From assembly GCF_030122805.1 (NCBI RefSeq), contig NZ_CP126080.1, forward strand, positions 1 through 12,500: a DNA stretch of 12,500 nt. Reading direction: 5' to 3'. Positions 1 through 9,644 of this stretch are shown here, piece by piece (position 1 is the stretch's first letter; every line of letters starts with the position of its first letter). The notes below the pieces were generated by a model, which was given only the letters and a program-made list of their open reading frames with translations, did not search any database and had not been told where the DNA came from. The DNA comes from Mesobacillus sp. AQ2 (GTDB taxonomy: Bacteria; Bacillota; Bacilli; Bacillales; Cytobacillaceae). The position numbers were made by a program, and so were the translations under genes.

Positions 1-1347
1 TTGGAGAATATTGCAGATCTCTGGAATAATGCTCTCGCTAAAATCGAGAAAAAGATCAGTAAGCCCAGTTTTGATACATGGCTAAAATCAACCAAAGCAC
101 ATTCGCTCCAGGGTGATGTCCTTACGATTACAGCACCGAACGAGTTTGCCCGCGATTGGCTGGAAGAGCGCTATTCCCAGCTCATCAGCGGCATTTTGTA
201 TGAAATTACTGGTGAAGAGCTTGCTGTTAAATTCATCATTCCCCAAAACCAGAATCAAGAAGATCTTGATATTCCCTTGCCGCCCAGAAGGGTCAAGAAG
301 GAAGAAGACACGCCCGATTTGCCAGTCAGCATGCTGAATCCAAAGTATACATTCGATACTTTTGTCATTGGATCAGGCAATCGTTTCGCCCACGCGGCGT
401 CGCTTGCAGTAGCTGAAGCGCCGGCAAAAGCCTATAACCCTTTATTCATCTACGGGGGCGTAGGACTTGGTAAAACTCACTTGATGCATGCAATTGGGCA
501 CTATGTCCAGGATCATAATCCGAATGCGAAAGTGGTTTATTTGTCATCTGAAAAATTCACAAATGAATTTATTAATTCAATCAGGGACAACAAAGCAGGA
601 GATTTCCGCGATAAATATCGTAATGTTGATGTACTGCTTATTGATGATATTCAGTTCCTGGCGGGGAAAGAACAAACGCAAGAAGAATTTTTCCATACAT
701 TCAATACTTTGCATGAAGAAAGCAAGCAGATTGTCATCTCCAGTGACCGTCCGCCAAAAGAAATTCCGACTCTTGAGGACAGGCTGAGATCCCGTTTCGA
801 ATGGGGTTTGATCACTGATATTACGCCGCCTGACTTGGAAACAAGAATCGCGATCCTGCGCAAAAAAGCGAAAGCAGAAGGATTGGATATTCCTAATGAG
901 GTCATGCTTTATATCGCGAACCAGATCGACTCCAACATCCGTGAACTTGAGGGAGCCTTGATCCGTGTGGTCGCGTACTCTTCACTCATCAATAAGGATA
1001 TCAATGCAGACCTGGCTGCCGAGGCATTGAAGGATATTATTCCGAGCTCGAAGCCAAAGGTGATTACAATCCTGGATATCCAAAGAGTCGTTGGGCAGCA
1101 TTTCAATGTTAAGCTCGAGGATTTCAAAGCGAAGAAACGGACAAAATCCGTCGCTTATCCAAGGCAAATCGCCATGTACTTATCAAGGGAGCTGACAGAT
1201 TTCTCTCTTCCAAAGATCGGGGAAGAATTCGGAGGACGTGACCATACAACCGTCATCCATGCTCATGAGAAAATTTCTAAAATGATTTCAACTGATACAA
1301 ATCTGCAAAGGCAGTTAAAAGATATAAATGAACAATTAAGGGTTTAG
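1..1347 (+). CDS. dnaA: Chromosomal replication initiator protein DnaA
   Basis: DnaA is the AAA+ initiator that binds DnaA boxes, oligomerises with ATP, melts oriC and helps load the replicative helicase. The product is 448 residues, close to the 446 of B. subtilis as I remember it. Domain I (about 1-80) is the protein-interaction domain and is followed by a short variable linker. Domain III carries Walker A GGVGLGKT at 152-159 and Walker B LLIDD with Asp215-Asp216. Domain IV ends with the DnaA signature [12 protein letters not shown] at about 411-422, which reads the DnaA box. The reading frame opens with TTG at base 1, and the N-terminus MENIADLW aligns with the family start, so the gene looks complete. 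Its ribosome binding site and promoter lie off the window. Identity is near certain. Confidence 0.98.
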   Translation: MENIADLWNNALAKIEKKISKPSFDTWLKSTKAHSLQGDVLTITAPNEFARDWLEERYSQLISGILYEITGEELAVKFIIPQNQNQEDLDIPLPPRRVKKEEDTPDLPVSMLNPKYTFDTFVIGSGNRFAHAASLAVAEAPAKAYNPLFIYGGVGLGKTHLMHAIGHYVQDHNPNAKVVYLSSEKFTNEFINSIRDNKAGDFRDKYRNVDVLLIDDIQFLAGKEQTQEEFFHTFNTLHEESKQIVISSDRPPKEIPTLEDRLRSRFEWGLITDITPPDLETRIAILRKKAKAEGLDIPNEVMLYIANQIDSNIRELEGALIRVVAYSSLINKDINADLAAEALKDIIPSSKPKVITILDIQRVVGQHFNVKLEDFKAKKRTKSVAYPRQIAMYLSRELTDFSLPKIGEEFGGRDHTTVIHAHEKISKMISTDTNLQRQLKDINEQLRV

Positions 1348-1352
1348 GATAA

Positions 1353-1361
1353 TGTGAATAA
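1353..1361 (-). promoter_or_regulatory. DnaA box, TTATTCACA
   Basis: The minus strand reads TTATTCACA, a full match to TTATNCACA. It lies six bases after the dnaA stop codon. Confidence 0.8.
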
Positions 1362-1372
1362 CTCGTCATTGG

Positions 1373-1381
1373 TTACGCACA
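1373..1381 (+). promoter_or_regulatory. Degenerate DnaA box, TTACGCACA
   Basis: The site differs from TTATNCACA at position 4 only. It lies between stronger boxes in oriC, so it could be a low-affinity site. Confidence 0.5.
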
Positions 1382-1383
1382 GT

Positions 1384-1401
1384 CTGTCCACATGTGGATA
1401 G
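1384..1401. promoter_or_regulatory. Back-to-back inverted pair of DnaA boxes
   Basis: CTGTCCACA on the plus strand (1384-1392, two mismatches to TTATCCACA) directly abuts TGTGGATAG (1393-1401). The latter reads CTATCCACA on the minus strand, with one mismatch. The shared core TCCACATGTGGA (1387-1398) is a perfect 12-bp palindrome. Confidence 0.65.
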
Positions 1402-1426
1402 GCTGTCTTTCCTTTGATCAAATCAC

Positions 1427-1435
1427 TTATCCACA
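1427..1435 (+). promoter_or_regulatory. Consensus DnaA box, TTATCCACA
   Basis: Perfect match to the consensus. Its place just before a weaker overlapping box, a GC patch and the trio run matches the boxes that position DnaA for strand opening in B. subtilis. Confidence 0.9.
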
Positions 1436-1443
1436 AATCCACA
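1435..1443 (+). promoter_or_regulatory. Degenerate DnaA box overlapping the strong box
   Basis: AAATCCACA has two mismatches to TTATCCACA and shares one base with the preceding perfect box. Its orientation and spacing match the last origin box before the GC patch and trio element. Confidence 0.7.
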
Positions 1444-1448
1444 GGCCC

Positions 1449-1469
1449 TACTAGTACTTCTATTACTTT
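1449..1469 (+). promoter_or_regulatory. DnaA-trio-like repeat run
   Basis: Directly after GGCCC come triplets TAC TAG TAC TTC TAT TAC TTT. In B. subtilis, trinucleotides of this type next to the last DnaA box guide DnaA assembly on a single strand. The middle A is kept in five of the first six triplets, TTC being the exception, and the second triplet ends in G. Role inferred from position and pattern. Confidence 0.75.
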
Positions 1470-1510
1470 TTAAAACATATTAATATATGCATTTAAGAAA
1501 AAAATATTCC
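1470..1510. other. AT-rich DNA unwinding stretch
   Basis: About 40 bp, almost all A/T, between the trio run and the dnaN ribosome binding site. This is the position expected for the duplex unwinding element. Confidence 0.65.
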
Positions 1511-1527
1511 AAAACGGAGGCCAAAAA

Positions 1528-2664
1528 ATGAGATTTATTATCCAGCGCGATTTTCTGCTGCAAAGCGTCCAGGACGTCATGAAGGCAGTAACAAGCAGAA
1601 CGACAATCCCTATTTTGACTGGTATCAAGATTGTTGCAAATGAAGAGGGAGTAACTCTTACAGGCAGCGATTCCGATATTTCCATTGAATCTTTCATTCC
1701 TAAAGAAGAAGCAGGGGATGAAATCGTTGAAATCAAACAGCCAGGATCCATTGTTCTGCAGGCGCGTTTCTTTAGTGAGATCGTTAAAAAGCTTCCGACA
1801 GACACAGTGGAAATCGAAGTCCATAATAATCTGCAGACGATCATCCGTTCTGGAAAATCCGAATTCAACCTTAATGGCCTTGATGCAGAAGAATATCCAC
1901 ACCTTCCGCAAATTTCGGAAGAGCATGTATTCAAGATTCCGACAGACTTATTAAAAGGGCTGATCCGCCAGACTGTCTTTTCAGTGTCCACCTCAGAAAC
2001 ACGCCCGATCTTGACAGGTGTAAACTGGAAGGTCGAAAACAATGAACTGATCTGTATTGCAACAGACAGCCACAGACTGGCATTGCGAAAGGCAAGGCTA
2101 GAGGCTGACAATACCGAGAACTACAATGTGGTCATTCCAGGAAAAAGCTTGACTGAGTTGAGCAAAATCCTCGATGACAGCTCTGATTCAGTCGATATCG
2201 TCATTACCGAAAACCAGGTTTTATTCAAAGCCAAGCATCTGTTATTCTTCTCAAGATTGCTTGAAGGAAACTATCCTGACACAGGACGGCTGATTCCGAC
2301 TGAAAGCAAAACAGATGTTGTCGTGAATACAAAAGAATTCCTGCATGCTATTGATCGTGCTTCATTGCTCGCTAGAGAGGGACGAAACAATGTCGTCAAG
2401 TTTTCCACAATCGAAGGCGGAGCCATCGAAGTTTCTTCCAACACACCAGAAATCGGTACTGTTGTCGAAGAAATCCAGAGCCAGTCTATCGATGGTGAAG
2501 AACTGAAAATCTCTTTCAGCGCCAAATATATGATGGACGCCTTAAAAGCACTAGAGGGAACAGAAATCCAGATCAGCTTCACAGGCGCGATGAGACCATT
2601 CGTCATCCGTCCGCTTCATGATGATTCCATCCTGCAGCTGATCCTGCCTGTAAGAACTTACTAA
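1528..2664 (+). CDS. dnaN: DNA polymerase III beta subunit (sliding clamp)
   Basis: DnaN forms the ring-shaped homodimer that holds DNA polymerase III on DNA and serves as a platform for repair and regulatory proteins. The product is 378 residues, the same as I remember for B. subtilis. It begins MRFIIQRDFLLQSVQDV and ends with the typical LILPVRTY. The three repeated clamp folds should cover roughly residues 1-125, 126-250 and 251-378. The start ATG is preceded by GGAGG at 1516-1520 with 7-base spacing. It lies directly downstream of oriC, the usual dnaA-dnaN pair, and is followed by a clear terminator. An internal promoter was not recognised, so read-through from dnaA is likely. Nothing looks broken. 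Confidence 0.98.
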   Translation: MRFIIQRDFLLQSVQDVMKAVTSRTTIPILTGIKIVANEEGVTLTGSDSDISIESFIPKEEAGDEIVEIKQPGSIVLQARFFSEIVKKLPTDTVEIEVHNNLQTIIRSGKSEFNLNGLDAEEYPHLPQISEEHVFKIPTDLLKGLIRQTVFSVSTSETRPILTGVNWKVENNELICIATDSHRLALRKARLEADNTENYNVVIPGKSLTELSKILDDSSDSVDIVITENQVLFKAKHLLFFSRLLEGNYPDTGRLIPTESKTDVVVNTKEFLHAIDRASLLAREGRNNVVKFSTIEGGAIEVSSNTPEIGTVVEEIQSQSIDGEELKISFSAKYMMDALKALEGTEIQISFTGAMRPFVIRPLHDDSILQLILPVRTY

Positions 2665-2674
2665 TTCCATAACG

Positions 2675-2704
2675 CCACCAGTTTTATTGCTGGTGGTTTT
2701 TTTT
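2675..2704 (+). terminator. Intrinsic terminator after dnaN
   Basis: CCACCAG (2675-2681) pairs with CTGGTGG (2690-2696) across an 8-base loop, and eight T follow (2697-2704). It starts 11 bp after the dnaN stop and should separate dnaA-dnaN from the yaaA cluster. Confidence 0.92.
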
Positions 2705-2874
2705 ATATATGAAAAATAGACTTTATTTTAGACAAAAATGATATTTAGCACCTGTTGATTGCAGTGGAAGGCGCGAAGACTCCTCGAAATTGCTAACGCA
2801 TTTCCTTCGTGCGTGGGCCGGTTCAAGGAAGCCAAGTCAATGTCCTGCGGGATCAGCTGGATAGGAGAGACCTA

Positions 2875-2908
2875 GGTGAAATGATTCACGTGAGGAATCA
2901 TTTGCACC
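2875..2908. repeat. Long hairpin inside the intergenic element
   Basis: GGTGAAATGATTC (2875-2887) is complementary to GAATCATTTGCACC (2895-2908) apart from one bulged C, with a 7-base loop. The pair CTGCGGG/CCCGCAG flanks it, giving a longer interrupted stem. Confidence 0.7.
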
Positions 2909-2949
2909 CCGCAGACGCCAAAGGCGGCGAGGAGGCTCAGCGCCAGTTA

Positions 2950-3002
2950 GGAAGAATTGCCTTTTGAAAAAGCCGGCAGTTGGACTTTTTCATTATTCTT
3001 CC
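2950..3002. repeat. Second hairpin inside the intergenic element
   Basis: GGAAGAAT (2950-2957) pairs with ATTCTTCC (2995-3002), and inside it GAAAAAG (2966-2972) pairs with CTTTTTC (2985-2991) around a 12-base loop. The two stems are separated by an asymmetric internal loop of 8 and 3 bases. Confidence 0.65.
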
Positions 3003-3068
3003 AGCAGAAAGCGAAGCGCCTGGAACGAAAATCAAAAGGCCAAGGTTACAGGCAAAAAATAAGAAAAT

Positions 3069-3097
3069 TTGTTTCTATGGAAAATATTTAGTAAAAT
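3069..3097 (+). promoter_or_regulatory. Candidate sigma-A promoter for yaaA-recF-remB
   Basis: TTGTTT (3069-3074) and TAAAAT (3092-3097) are 17 bp apart in an AT-rich stretch between the structured element and yaaA. A terminator lies upstream at 2675-2704, so some promoter is needed here. The -35 match is only moderate. Confidence 0.45.
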
Positions 3098-3122
3098 AAA
3101 GTATTAAGTCCTTTTGGAAGAA

Positions 3123-3130
3123 AAGGGTGA
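3123..3130 (+). promoter_or_regulatory. Ribosome binding site deciding the yaaA start
   Basis: AAGGGTGA ends 5 bases before GTG 3136, which supports that codon over the in-frame GTG at 3127. The 3127 codon would lie inside this motif. Confidence 0.6.
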
Positions 3131-3135
3131 GAATC

Positions 3136-3351
3136 GTGAATGAGGAAATAAAAATCGATACCGAATACATTACGCTTGGCCAGTTCCTTAAATTAGCCGA
3201 TGTGATTCAATCCGGCGGAATGGCAAAGTGGTTTTTAAGTGAACACGATGTTTTTATCAATGGTGAACAAGATCAGCGAAGAGGAAGAAAGCTTCGTTCC
3301 GGAGACCAGGTTGCAATACCTGGATTTGGCGAGTTCGTCATAATGCAATAA
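3136..3351 (+). CDS. yaaA: S4-domain RNA-binding protein YaaA
   Basis: A small protein made almost entirely of one S4 RNA-binding fold. The conserved stretch [22 protein letters not shown] covers residues 13-34, and a basic RRGRKL loop lies at 48-53. The family is found next to recF across Firmicutes and is thought to bind structured RNA, probably ribosomal; the exact role is not shown by this sequence. I chose GTG 3136 because it gives 71 residues beginning [10 protein letters not shown], the same length and register as B. subtilis YaaA as I remember it, and because AAGGGTGA is well spaced from it. GTG 3127 would add three residues and has a weaker GGAAG upstream. The stop is 19 bp before recF, so the two are probably co-transcribed. 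Confidence 0.93.
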   Translation: MNEEIKIDTEYITLGQFLKLADVIQSGGMAKWFLSEHDVFINGEQDQRRGRKLRSGDQVAIPGFGEFVIMQ

Positions 3352-3370
3352 TCCAGAGGATGAACTGTTC

Positions 3371-4489
3371 ATGTATATAGAGGAACTGCAATTAAGGAAT
3401 TACCGCAATTACCAGGGGCTCGAGGCGACATTTGAAAATAAGGTGAATGTCATCCTTGGCGAAAATGCCCAGGGGAAAACAAATGTCATGGAATCCATCT
3501 ATGTGCTTGCAATGGCAAAATCACATCGGACCTCAAATGATAAAGATTTGATTCGCTGGGACGAGGAATATGCTAAAATAGAGGGACGGATTAAAAAAAC
3601 AAACGGATCGCTGCCCATGCAGCTTGTCATTTCCAAAAAAGGCAAAAAGGCAAAAGTCAACCATCTGGAGCAGCGCAAGCTAAGCCAGTATGTTGGCAAC
3701 ATGAATGTCGTCATGTTTGCACCAGAGGACCTGAACCTTGTAAAAGGTAGCCCTCAGGTAAGAAGACGATTTGTCGATATGGAAATAGGACAGGTATCGG
3801 CAGTCTATTTGCATGACATCAGCCAGTACAATAAAATCCTCCAGCAACGGAATCATTATCTCAAGCAGCTGCAGATCAAAAAAGCGACAGACCAGACGAT
3901 GCTTGATATCCTGACTGAACAATTTATCCAGGCGGCCGCGAGGATCATTCTTAAGCGGTTTGAGTTCCTGAATTTGCTCGAACAATGGGCATTGCCCATC
4001 CATCAGGGAATTTCAAGAGGGCTGGAAGACCTGAAAATCATCTATAAACCCTCTGCAGAGGTATCAGAAGGTGATGATTTGTCGAAAATGATAGCAGTGT
4101 ATGAAGAAAAATTTGCTAAAATAAAGACAAGAGAGATTGACCGGGGAACGACGATGTTCGGTCCGCACCGGGACGATCTGCAATTTTTCGTCAACGGCCG
4201 GGATGTCCAGACTTTCGGATCCCAGGGACAGCAGCGGACGACTGCGCTTTCGGTGAAACTGGCTGAAATCGAATTGATCAATGCGGAGATCGGTGAGTAT
4301 CCAATCCTCCTGCTTGATGATGTCCTGTCTGAGCTGGATGATTATCGCCAATCCCATTTATTGAATACCATCCAGGGGAAAGTTCAAACCTTTGTCACCA
4401 CCACCAGTGTGGATGGGATTGACCATCAGACATTAAGGGAAGCGGCCACATATAACGTGAAGACCGGCGAAATGTCAAGAATCCAATGA
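3371..4489 (+). CDS. recF: DNA replication/repair ATPase RecF
   Basis: RecF is an SMC/ABC-type ATPase that binds gapped DNA with RecO and RecR and helps load RecA at stalled or damaged forks. The product is 372 residues, close to the usual 370. Walker A GENAQGKT is at 30-37. The ABC signature region reads GSQGQQRTT, and Walker [12 protein letters not shown] lies at 313-323 with Asp316-Asp317, so the ATPase appears intact. The central part is the helical arm that extends from the ATPase head. AGAGGA (3355-3360) is the likely ribosome binding site, 10 bases before ATG. The stop overlaps the remB ribosome binding site, so the two genes are tightly linked. Confidence 0.97.
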   Translation: MYIEELQLRNYRNYQGLEATFENKVNVILGENAQGKTNVMESIYVLAMAKSHRTSNDKDLIRWDEEYAKIEGRIKKTNGSLPMQLVISKKGKKAKVNHLEQRKLSQYVGNMNVVMFAPEDLNLVKGSPQVRRRFVDMEIGQVSAVYLHDISQYNKILQQRNHYLKQLQIKKATDQTMLDILTEQFIQAAARIILKRFEFLNLLEQWALPIHQGISRGLEDLKIIYKPSAEVSEGDDLSKMIAVYEEKFAKIKTREIDRGTTMFGPHRDDLQFFVNGRDVQTFGSQGQQRTTALSVKLAEIELINAEIGEYPILLLDDVLSELDDYRQSHLLNTIQGKVQTFVTTTSVDGIDHQTLREAATYNVKTGEMSRIQ

Positions 4490-4494
4490 GGTGG
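4488..4494 (+). promoter_or_regulatory. remB ribosome binding site overlapping the recF stop
   Basis: GAGGTGG begins inside the recF TGA codon and ends 5 bases before ATG 4500. It favours ATG 4500 over GTG 4491, which lies within the motif itself. Confidence 0.7.
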
Positions 4495-4499
4495 ACACG

Positions 4500-4748
4500 A
4501 TGTATTTGCATGTTGGTGAAGAGGTCCTTGTCAGGACGAAAGATATCATAGCGATATTAGACATGGAAAGCGCCAGTTCTTCTCCTTTCATGGAGGAATT
4601 CATCGAGCGGCAGGACAGGGAGATTGTCCAGCTGGCCAAAGGGTCGGCCAAATCAATCGTCGTAACAGGCAATCATATATATTATTCCCCACTGGCATCA
4701 GGGACTTTGAAGAAACGCTCACAAAAATTATCCGTTCAGGAGTTTTAA
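4500..4748 (+). CDS. remB: Extracellular matrix regulator RemB (DUF370 family, YaaB)
   Basis: A small protein of 82 residues, MYLHVGEEVLVRTKDIIAILDME through to SPLASGTLKKRSQKLSVQEF. The DUF370 hallmarks visible are the opening MYLHVG, the IVVT-x(4)-YYSPL strand region and the ending TLKKR. In B. subtilis the recF-linked member of this family, RemB (YaaB), promotes biofilm matrix gene expression together with its paralogue RemA; RemA is the better understood DNA-binding protein. Whether this organism uses RemB the same way is inference. The start was set at ATG 4500 from the ribosome binding site at 4488-4494 and from family length; GTG 4491 would add three residues. It closes the yaaA-recF-remB cluster, and no clear terminator follows. 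Confidence 0.93.
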   Translation: MYLHVGEEVLVRTKDIIAILDMESASSSPFMEEFIERQDREIVQLAKGSAKSIVVTGNHIYYSPLASGTLKKRSQKLSVQEF

Positions 4749-4897
4749 TAGATCGGCTTATCCGCAAAAAATGTCGAAAAACACGATGTGTGCGGAAATG
4801 CCCACTTGAAATGATTGTAGCTGGGAAATTTTCAGTAAATCCGCTGTTTTATTTTACAGAACCGATTTAGAAAAAAGATGAGTGAAATTGAAAGTGT

Positions 4898-6840
<1,943 letters not shown>

Positions 6841-6873
6841 TAAGGCTCTTTTTGAAAAGTACGATTCTTTTTC

Positions 6874-6907
6874 CAGGATAGAAGGTACGTCCTCTATCCT
6901 GATTTTT
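6874..6907 (+). terminator. Probable intrinsic terminator after gyrB
   Basis: CAGGATAGA (6874-6882) pairs with TCTATCCTG (6893-6901), and a GG/CC pair extends the stem past one bulged A. TTTTT follows at 6903-6907. It suggests that gyrB transcripts at least partly stop before gyrA. Confidence 0.75.
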
Positions 6908-7052
6908 CTTGAAAAAGGCTGCATTGAACCGGGCTGCTAAGCCCCTGTCTTCTTATGGAATAATGATATGTAATTTGATTACTAGATTAGTGATTGGCAT
7001 TCGCGCTAAACCTAAGCGCCTGTGCTTTTCGTCTAAAGGAGGTTTCTCTTAA

Positions 7053-9605
7053 ATGGCTGAGACACCAAACTCTCGTGTGAAAGAGATTAATATTAGCCAG
7101 GAAATGCGTTCATCCTTCCTGGATTATGCCATGAGTGTAATCGTAGCTCGTGCGCTTCCGGATGTCCGTGACGGCTTAAAGCCCGTACATAGAAGGATTC
7201 TATATGCAATGCATGATCTCGGCATGCATTCAGACAAGGCCTATAAAAAATCGGCGAGGATCGTCGGTGAAGTAATTGGTAAGTATCATCCGCATGGTGA
7301 CTCTGCTGTATACGACACAATGGTCCGTATGGCGCAGGATTTCAACTATCGCTATATGTTAGTCGATGGACATGGCAACTTTGGATCTGTCGATGGCGAT
7401 GCTGCAGCGGCGATGCGTTACACAGAAGCGCGTATGTCCAAAATTTCGATGGAGCTTTTGCGTGACATCAATAAAGATACAATCGACTATCAGGACAACT
7501 ATGACGGTTCTGAAAGAGAACCGATTGTCATGCCTTCAAGGTTCCCTAACCTGCTTGTTAACGGTACTTCCGGTATCGCGGTCGGCATGGCAACTAACAT
7601 TCCGCCGCATCAGCTTGGCGAGGTTATTGATGGCGTATTGGCCATCAGTAAAGACCCTGACATGACCATCATGGAATTGATGGAAATCATCACAGGGCCT
7701 GACTTCCCGACAGCAGGACTGATCTTAGGGCGCAGCGGCATCCGTAAAGCTTATGAGACTGGTCGCGGTTCGATTACCCTGCGAGCGAAGGTTGAAATCG
7801 AACAGAAATCAAATGGCAAGGAAGTCATTATCGTCAGGGAACTTCCATACCAGGTCAATAAAGCCAAGCTGATTGAGAAAATCGCTGAATTAGTCCGCGA
7901 CAAGAGGCTTGACGGCATCACAGACTTACGGGATGAATCTGACCGTAAGGGTATGAGGATTGTAATTGAAGTTCGCAAGGATGCGAATGCCAATGTCCTT
8001 TTAAATAACCTTTATAAACAAACTGCCTTGCAGACAAGCTTTGGTATCAACCTTCTTGCTTTAGTCGATGGACAGCCGAAGGTTCTTAACCTGAAGCAAT
8101 GTCTGACATACTATCTTGACCACCAGGTAGTCGTCATTCGACGTCGCACGGAGTTTGAACTCAGGAAGGCAGAAGCCCGTGCCCACATTCTCGAAGGGTT
8201 GCGAATCGCACTTGATAATCTTGATGCGGTCATCAGCCTGATCAGAAGCTCACGCACGACAGATATCGCAAGAGAAGGATTGATGACACAGTTCAATCTA
8301 TCCGAAAAGCAAGCACAGGCCATTCTTGATATGCGTCTGCAGAGGCTTACAGGCCTGGAACGCGAAAAGATCGAAGAAGAGTTCCAGAACCTTATGCAGC
8401 TGATCGCAGAATTGAAAGCAATTCTTGCTGACAATGAAAAGGTACTTGAAATCATTCGTGAAGAGCTTCTTGAAATCAAAGAGCGCTTCAATGATGAGCG
8501 CCGCACGGAGATTGTCTCAGGCGGTCTTGAAATGATCGAGGATGAGGATCTGATTCCTCGTGAAAATATTGTTATCACCCTTACCCATAACGGCTACGTA
8601 AAGCGCCTGCCAGTATCGACATACAGGGCACAGCGCCGCGGCGGCCGCGGTATCCAGGGGATGGGTACGAATGAAGATGATTTCGTTGAACACTTAATCA
8701 CGACCTCCACTCACGATACAATTCTTTTCTTTACAAACAAAGGAAAGGTATATCGTTCGAAGGGTTACGAAATCCCTGAATTCAGCCGTACAGCGAAGGG
8801 AATTCCAATCATCAACCTATTGGAGATCGAGAAAGGTGAATGGGTTAATGCCATCATTCCTGTGTCCGAATTTGTCGATGACTGGTTCCTGTTCTTCACA
8901 ACCAAAGAAGGAATTTCAAAACGTTCACCGCTTTCATCATTTGCGAATATCCGCAACAATGGACTGATTGCCCTTAACCTGCGCGAAGGCGATGAATTGA
9001 TTTCCGTTCGTCTGACAGATGGAAGCAAGGAAATGATCATCGGCACAAAAGATGGCTTACTGATCCGCTTCCCTGAAACAGACGTCCGCTCTATGGGCCG
9101 TACAGCCACCGGGGTAAAAGGAATCACCCTGTCTGAAGGTGACGAAGTTGTCGGCATGGAAGTCCTTGAAGAAAGTGCCGAAATCCTTGTTGTAACCAAG
9201 AACGGTTACGGCAAGAGGACACCTTCCGAAGAATACAGAAGGCAAGGACGCGGCGGTAAAGGAATCAAGACATGCAATATCACCGATAAGAATGGTGACC
9301 TTGTCACGATGAAGGTTGTGACAGGTGAAGAAGACCTGATGCTGATCACAACAGGGGGCGTGCTGATCCGAATTCCTGTAAGCTCGATTTCCATGACAGG
9401 CCGTAATACACAAGGTGTTAAACTCATCAGTCTGAACAAAGCAGAAAATGAGTATGTTGCGACAGTCGCGAAGGTCGACAAGGAAGAAGATAAGCCGGAA
9501 GAACTGGAAGAGGATGAGAATGCAGAAGCAATCGTCGACCCAGAAGAGGTTGGCAGTGAAGAAGCAGAATCAGCCGAAACACCAAACGAATCAGAAGAAG
9601 AATAA
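7053..9605 (+). CDS. gyrA: DNA gyrase subunit A
   Basis: GyrA carries the DNA-cleaving tyrosine and the DNA-wrapping domain of gyrase. The product is 850 residues, longer than the roughly 820 of B. subtilis. The winged-helix region contains catalytic Tyr123 in MRYTEAR. In the quinolone-resistance region Ser84 and acidic Asp88 are present ([12 protein letters not shown]), so there is no obvious resistance change. The C-terminal beta-pinwheel begins near residue 500 and has the GyrA box QRRGGRG at 527-533 plus a later QGRGGKG at 731-737. The last 42 residues (809-850) are strongly acidic, which explains most of the extra length. AAAGGAGG (7035-7042) is a strong ribosome binding site 10 bases before ATG. 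A long terminator follows. Confidence 0.98.
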   Translation: MAETPNSRVKEINISQEMRSSFLDYAMSVIVARALPDVRDGLKPVHRRILYAMHDLGMHSDKAYKKSARIVGEVIGKYHPHGDSAVYDTMVRMAQDFNYRYMLVDGHGNFGSVDGDAAAAMRYTEARMSKISMELLRDINKDTIDYQDNYDGSEREPIVMPSRFPNLLVNGTSGIAVGMATNIPPHQLGEVIDGVLAISKDPDMTIMELMEIITGPDFPTAGLILGRSGIRKAYETGRGSITLRAKVEIEQKSNGKEVIIVRELPYQVNKAKLIEKIAELVRDKRLDGITDLRDESDRKGMRIVIEVRKDANANVLLNNLYKQTALQTSFGINLLALVDGQPKVLNLKQCLTYYLDHQVVVIRRRTEFELRKAEARAHILEGLRIALDNLDAVISLIRSSRTTDIAREGLMTQFNLSEKQAQAILDMRLQRLTGLEREKIEEEFQNLMQLIAELKAILADNEKVLEIIREELLEIKERFNDERRTEIVSGGLEMIEDEDLIPRENIVITLTHNGYVKRLPVSTYRAQRRGGRGIQGMGTNEDDFVEHLITTSTHDTILFFTNKGKVYRSKGYEIPEFSRTAKGIPIINLLEIEKGEWVNAIIPVSEFVDDWFLFFTTKEGISKRSPLSSFANIRNNGLIALNLREGDELISVRLTDGSKEMIIGTKDGLLIRFPETDVRSMGRTATGVKGITLSEGDEVVGMEVLEESAEILVVTKNGYGKRTPSEEYRRQGRGGKGIKTCNITDKNGDLVTMKVVTGEEDLMLITTGGVLIRIPVSSISMTGRNTQGVKLISLNKAENEYVATVAKVDKEEDKPEELEEDENAEAIVDPEEVGSEEAESAETPNESEEE

Positions 9606-9612
9606 ACTTTTT

Positions 9613-9644
9613 AAGAGGAACACAAAAATGTGTTCCTCTTTTTT
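9613..9644 (+). terminator. Strong intrinsic terminator after gyrA
   Basis: A perfect 12-bp stem, AAGAGGAACACA (9613-9624) with TGTGTTCCTCTT (9629-9640), has a 4-base AAAA loop and runs into TTTTTT (9639-9644). It begins 7 bp after the gyrA stop. Confidence 0.95.

Larger units (their letters stand above)
1348..1527. other. oriC: Replication origin oriC, dnaA-dnaN intergenic part
   Basis: This 180-bp gap has the order known for the B. subtilis unwinding half-origin. Several DnaA boxes end in a strong box at 1427-1435 and an overlapping weaker one at 1435-1443. A GC patch (GGCCC, 1444-1448), a trio-repeat run (1449-1469) and a very AT-rich stretch (about 1470-1510) follow, and then comes the dnaN ribosome binding site. 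The box-GC-trio-AT order is seen directly; its function as the strand-opening site is inferred from B. subtilis. The part of the bipartite origin upstream of dnaA cannot be seen here. Confidence 0.9.
2755..3035. repeat. Structured intergenic repeat-like element
   Basis: No gene was seen in the 2665-3135 gap; this element fills most of it. The ends pair imperfectly: TTGATT (2755-2760) with AATCAA (3030-3035), and AGGCGC (2769-2774) with GCGCCT (3016-3021). Inside, 2771-2786 pairs with 2928-2943 at 13 of 16 positions, CTGCGGG (2845-2851) pairs with CCCGCAG (2908-2914), and CGCC-AAA-GGCG forms a small hairpin at 2916-2926. From memory, phrases such as GACTCCT, CCTGCGGGA, CCCCGCAGACG and GAGGAGGCTCA recur in dispersed intergenic elements of Bacillus-related genomes. 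Family membership was not checked. It could be a folded RNA, a MITE-like repeat or a relic. Confidence 0.6.

Noticed and set aside
1470..2111. 213-codon open frame on the minus strand opposite dnaN and oriC
   Set aside because: It lies almost wholly antisense to the certain dnaN gene, its product matches nothing I know, and the part outside dnaN is the AT-rich origin DNA.
2665..3126. A missed protein gene in the long dnaN-yaaA gap
   Set aside because: No frame of useful length with a ribosome binding site was seen; the gap is explained by a terminator, a structured repeat-like element and a promoter.
3127..3135. Upstream GTG start for yaaA
   Set aside because: It lies inside the better ribosome binding motif; GTG 3136 gives the family length of 71 residues.
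4761..4796. TCCGCA/TGCGGA inverted repeat as a terminator for remB
   Set aside because: The arms are only 6 bp with a 24-base loop, and no T run follows.
7302..7316. Possible quinolone-resistance change in GyrA (Asp at residue 88)
   Set aside because: Ser84 is intact, and Asp or Glu at 88 are both normal acidic residues in susceptible bacteria.
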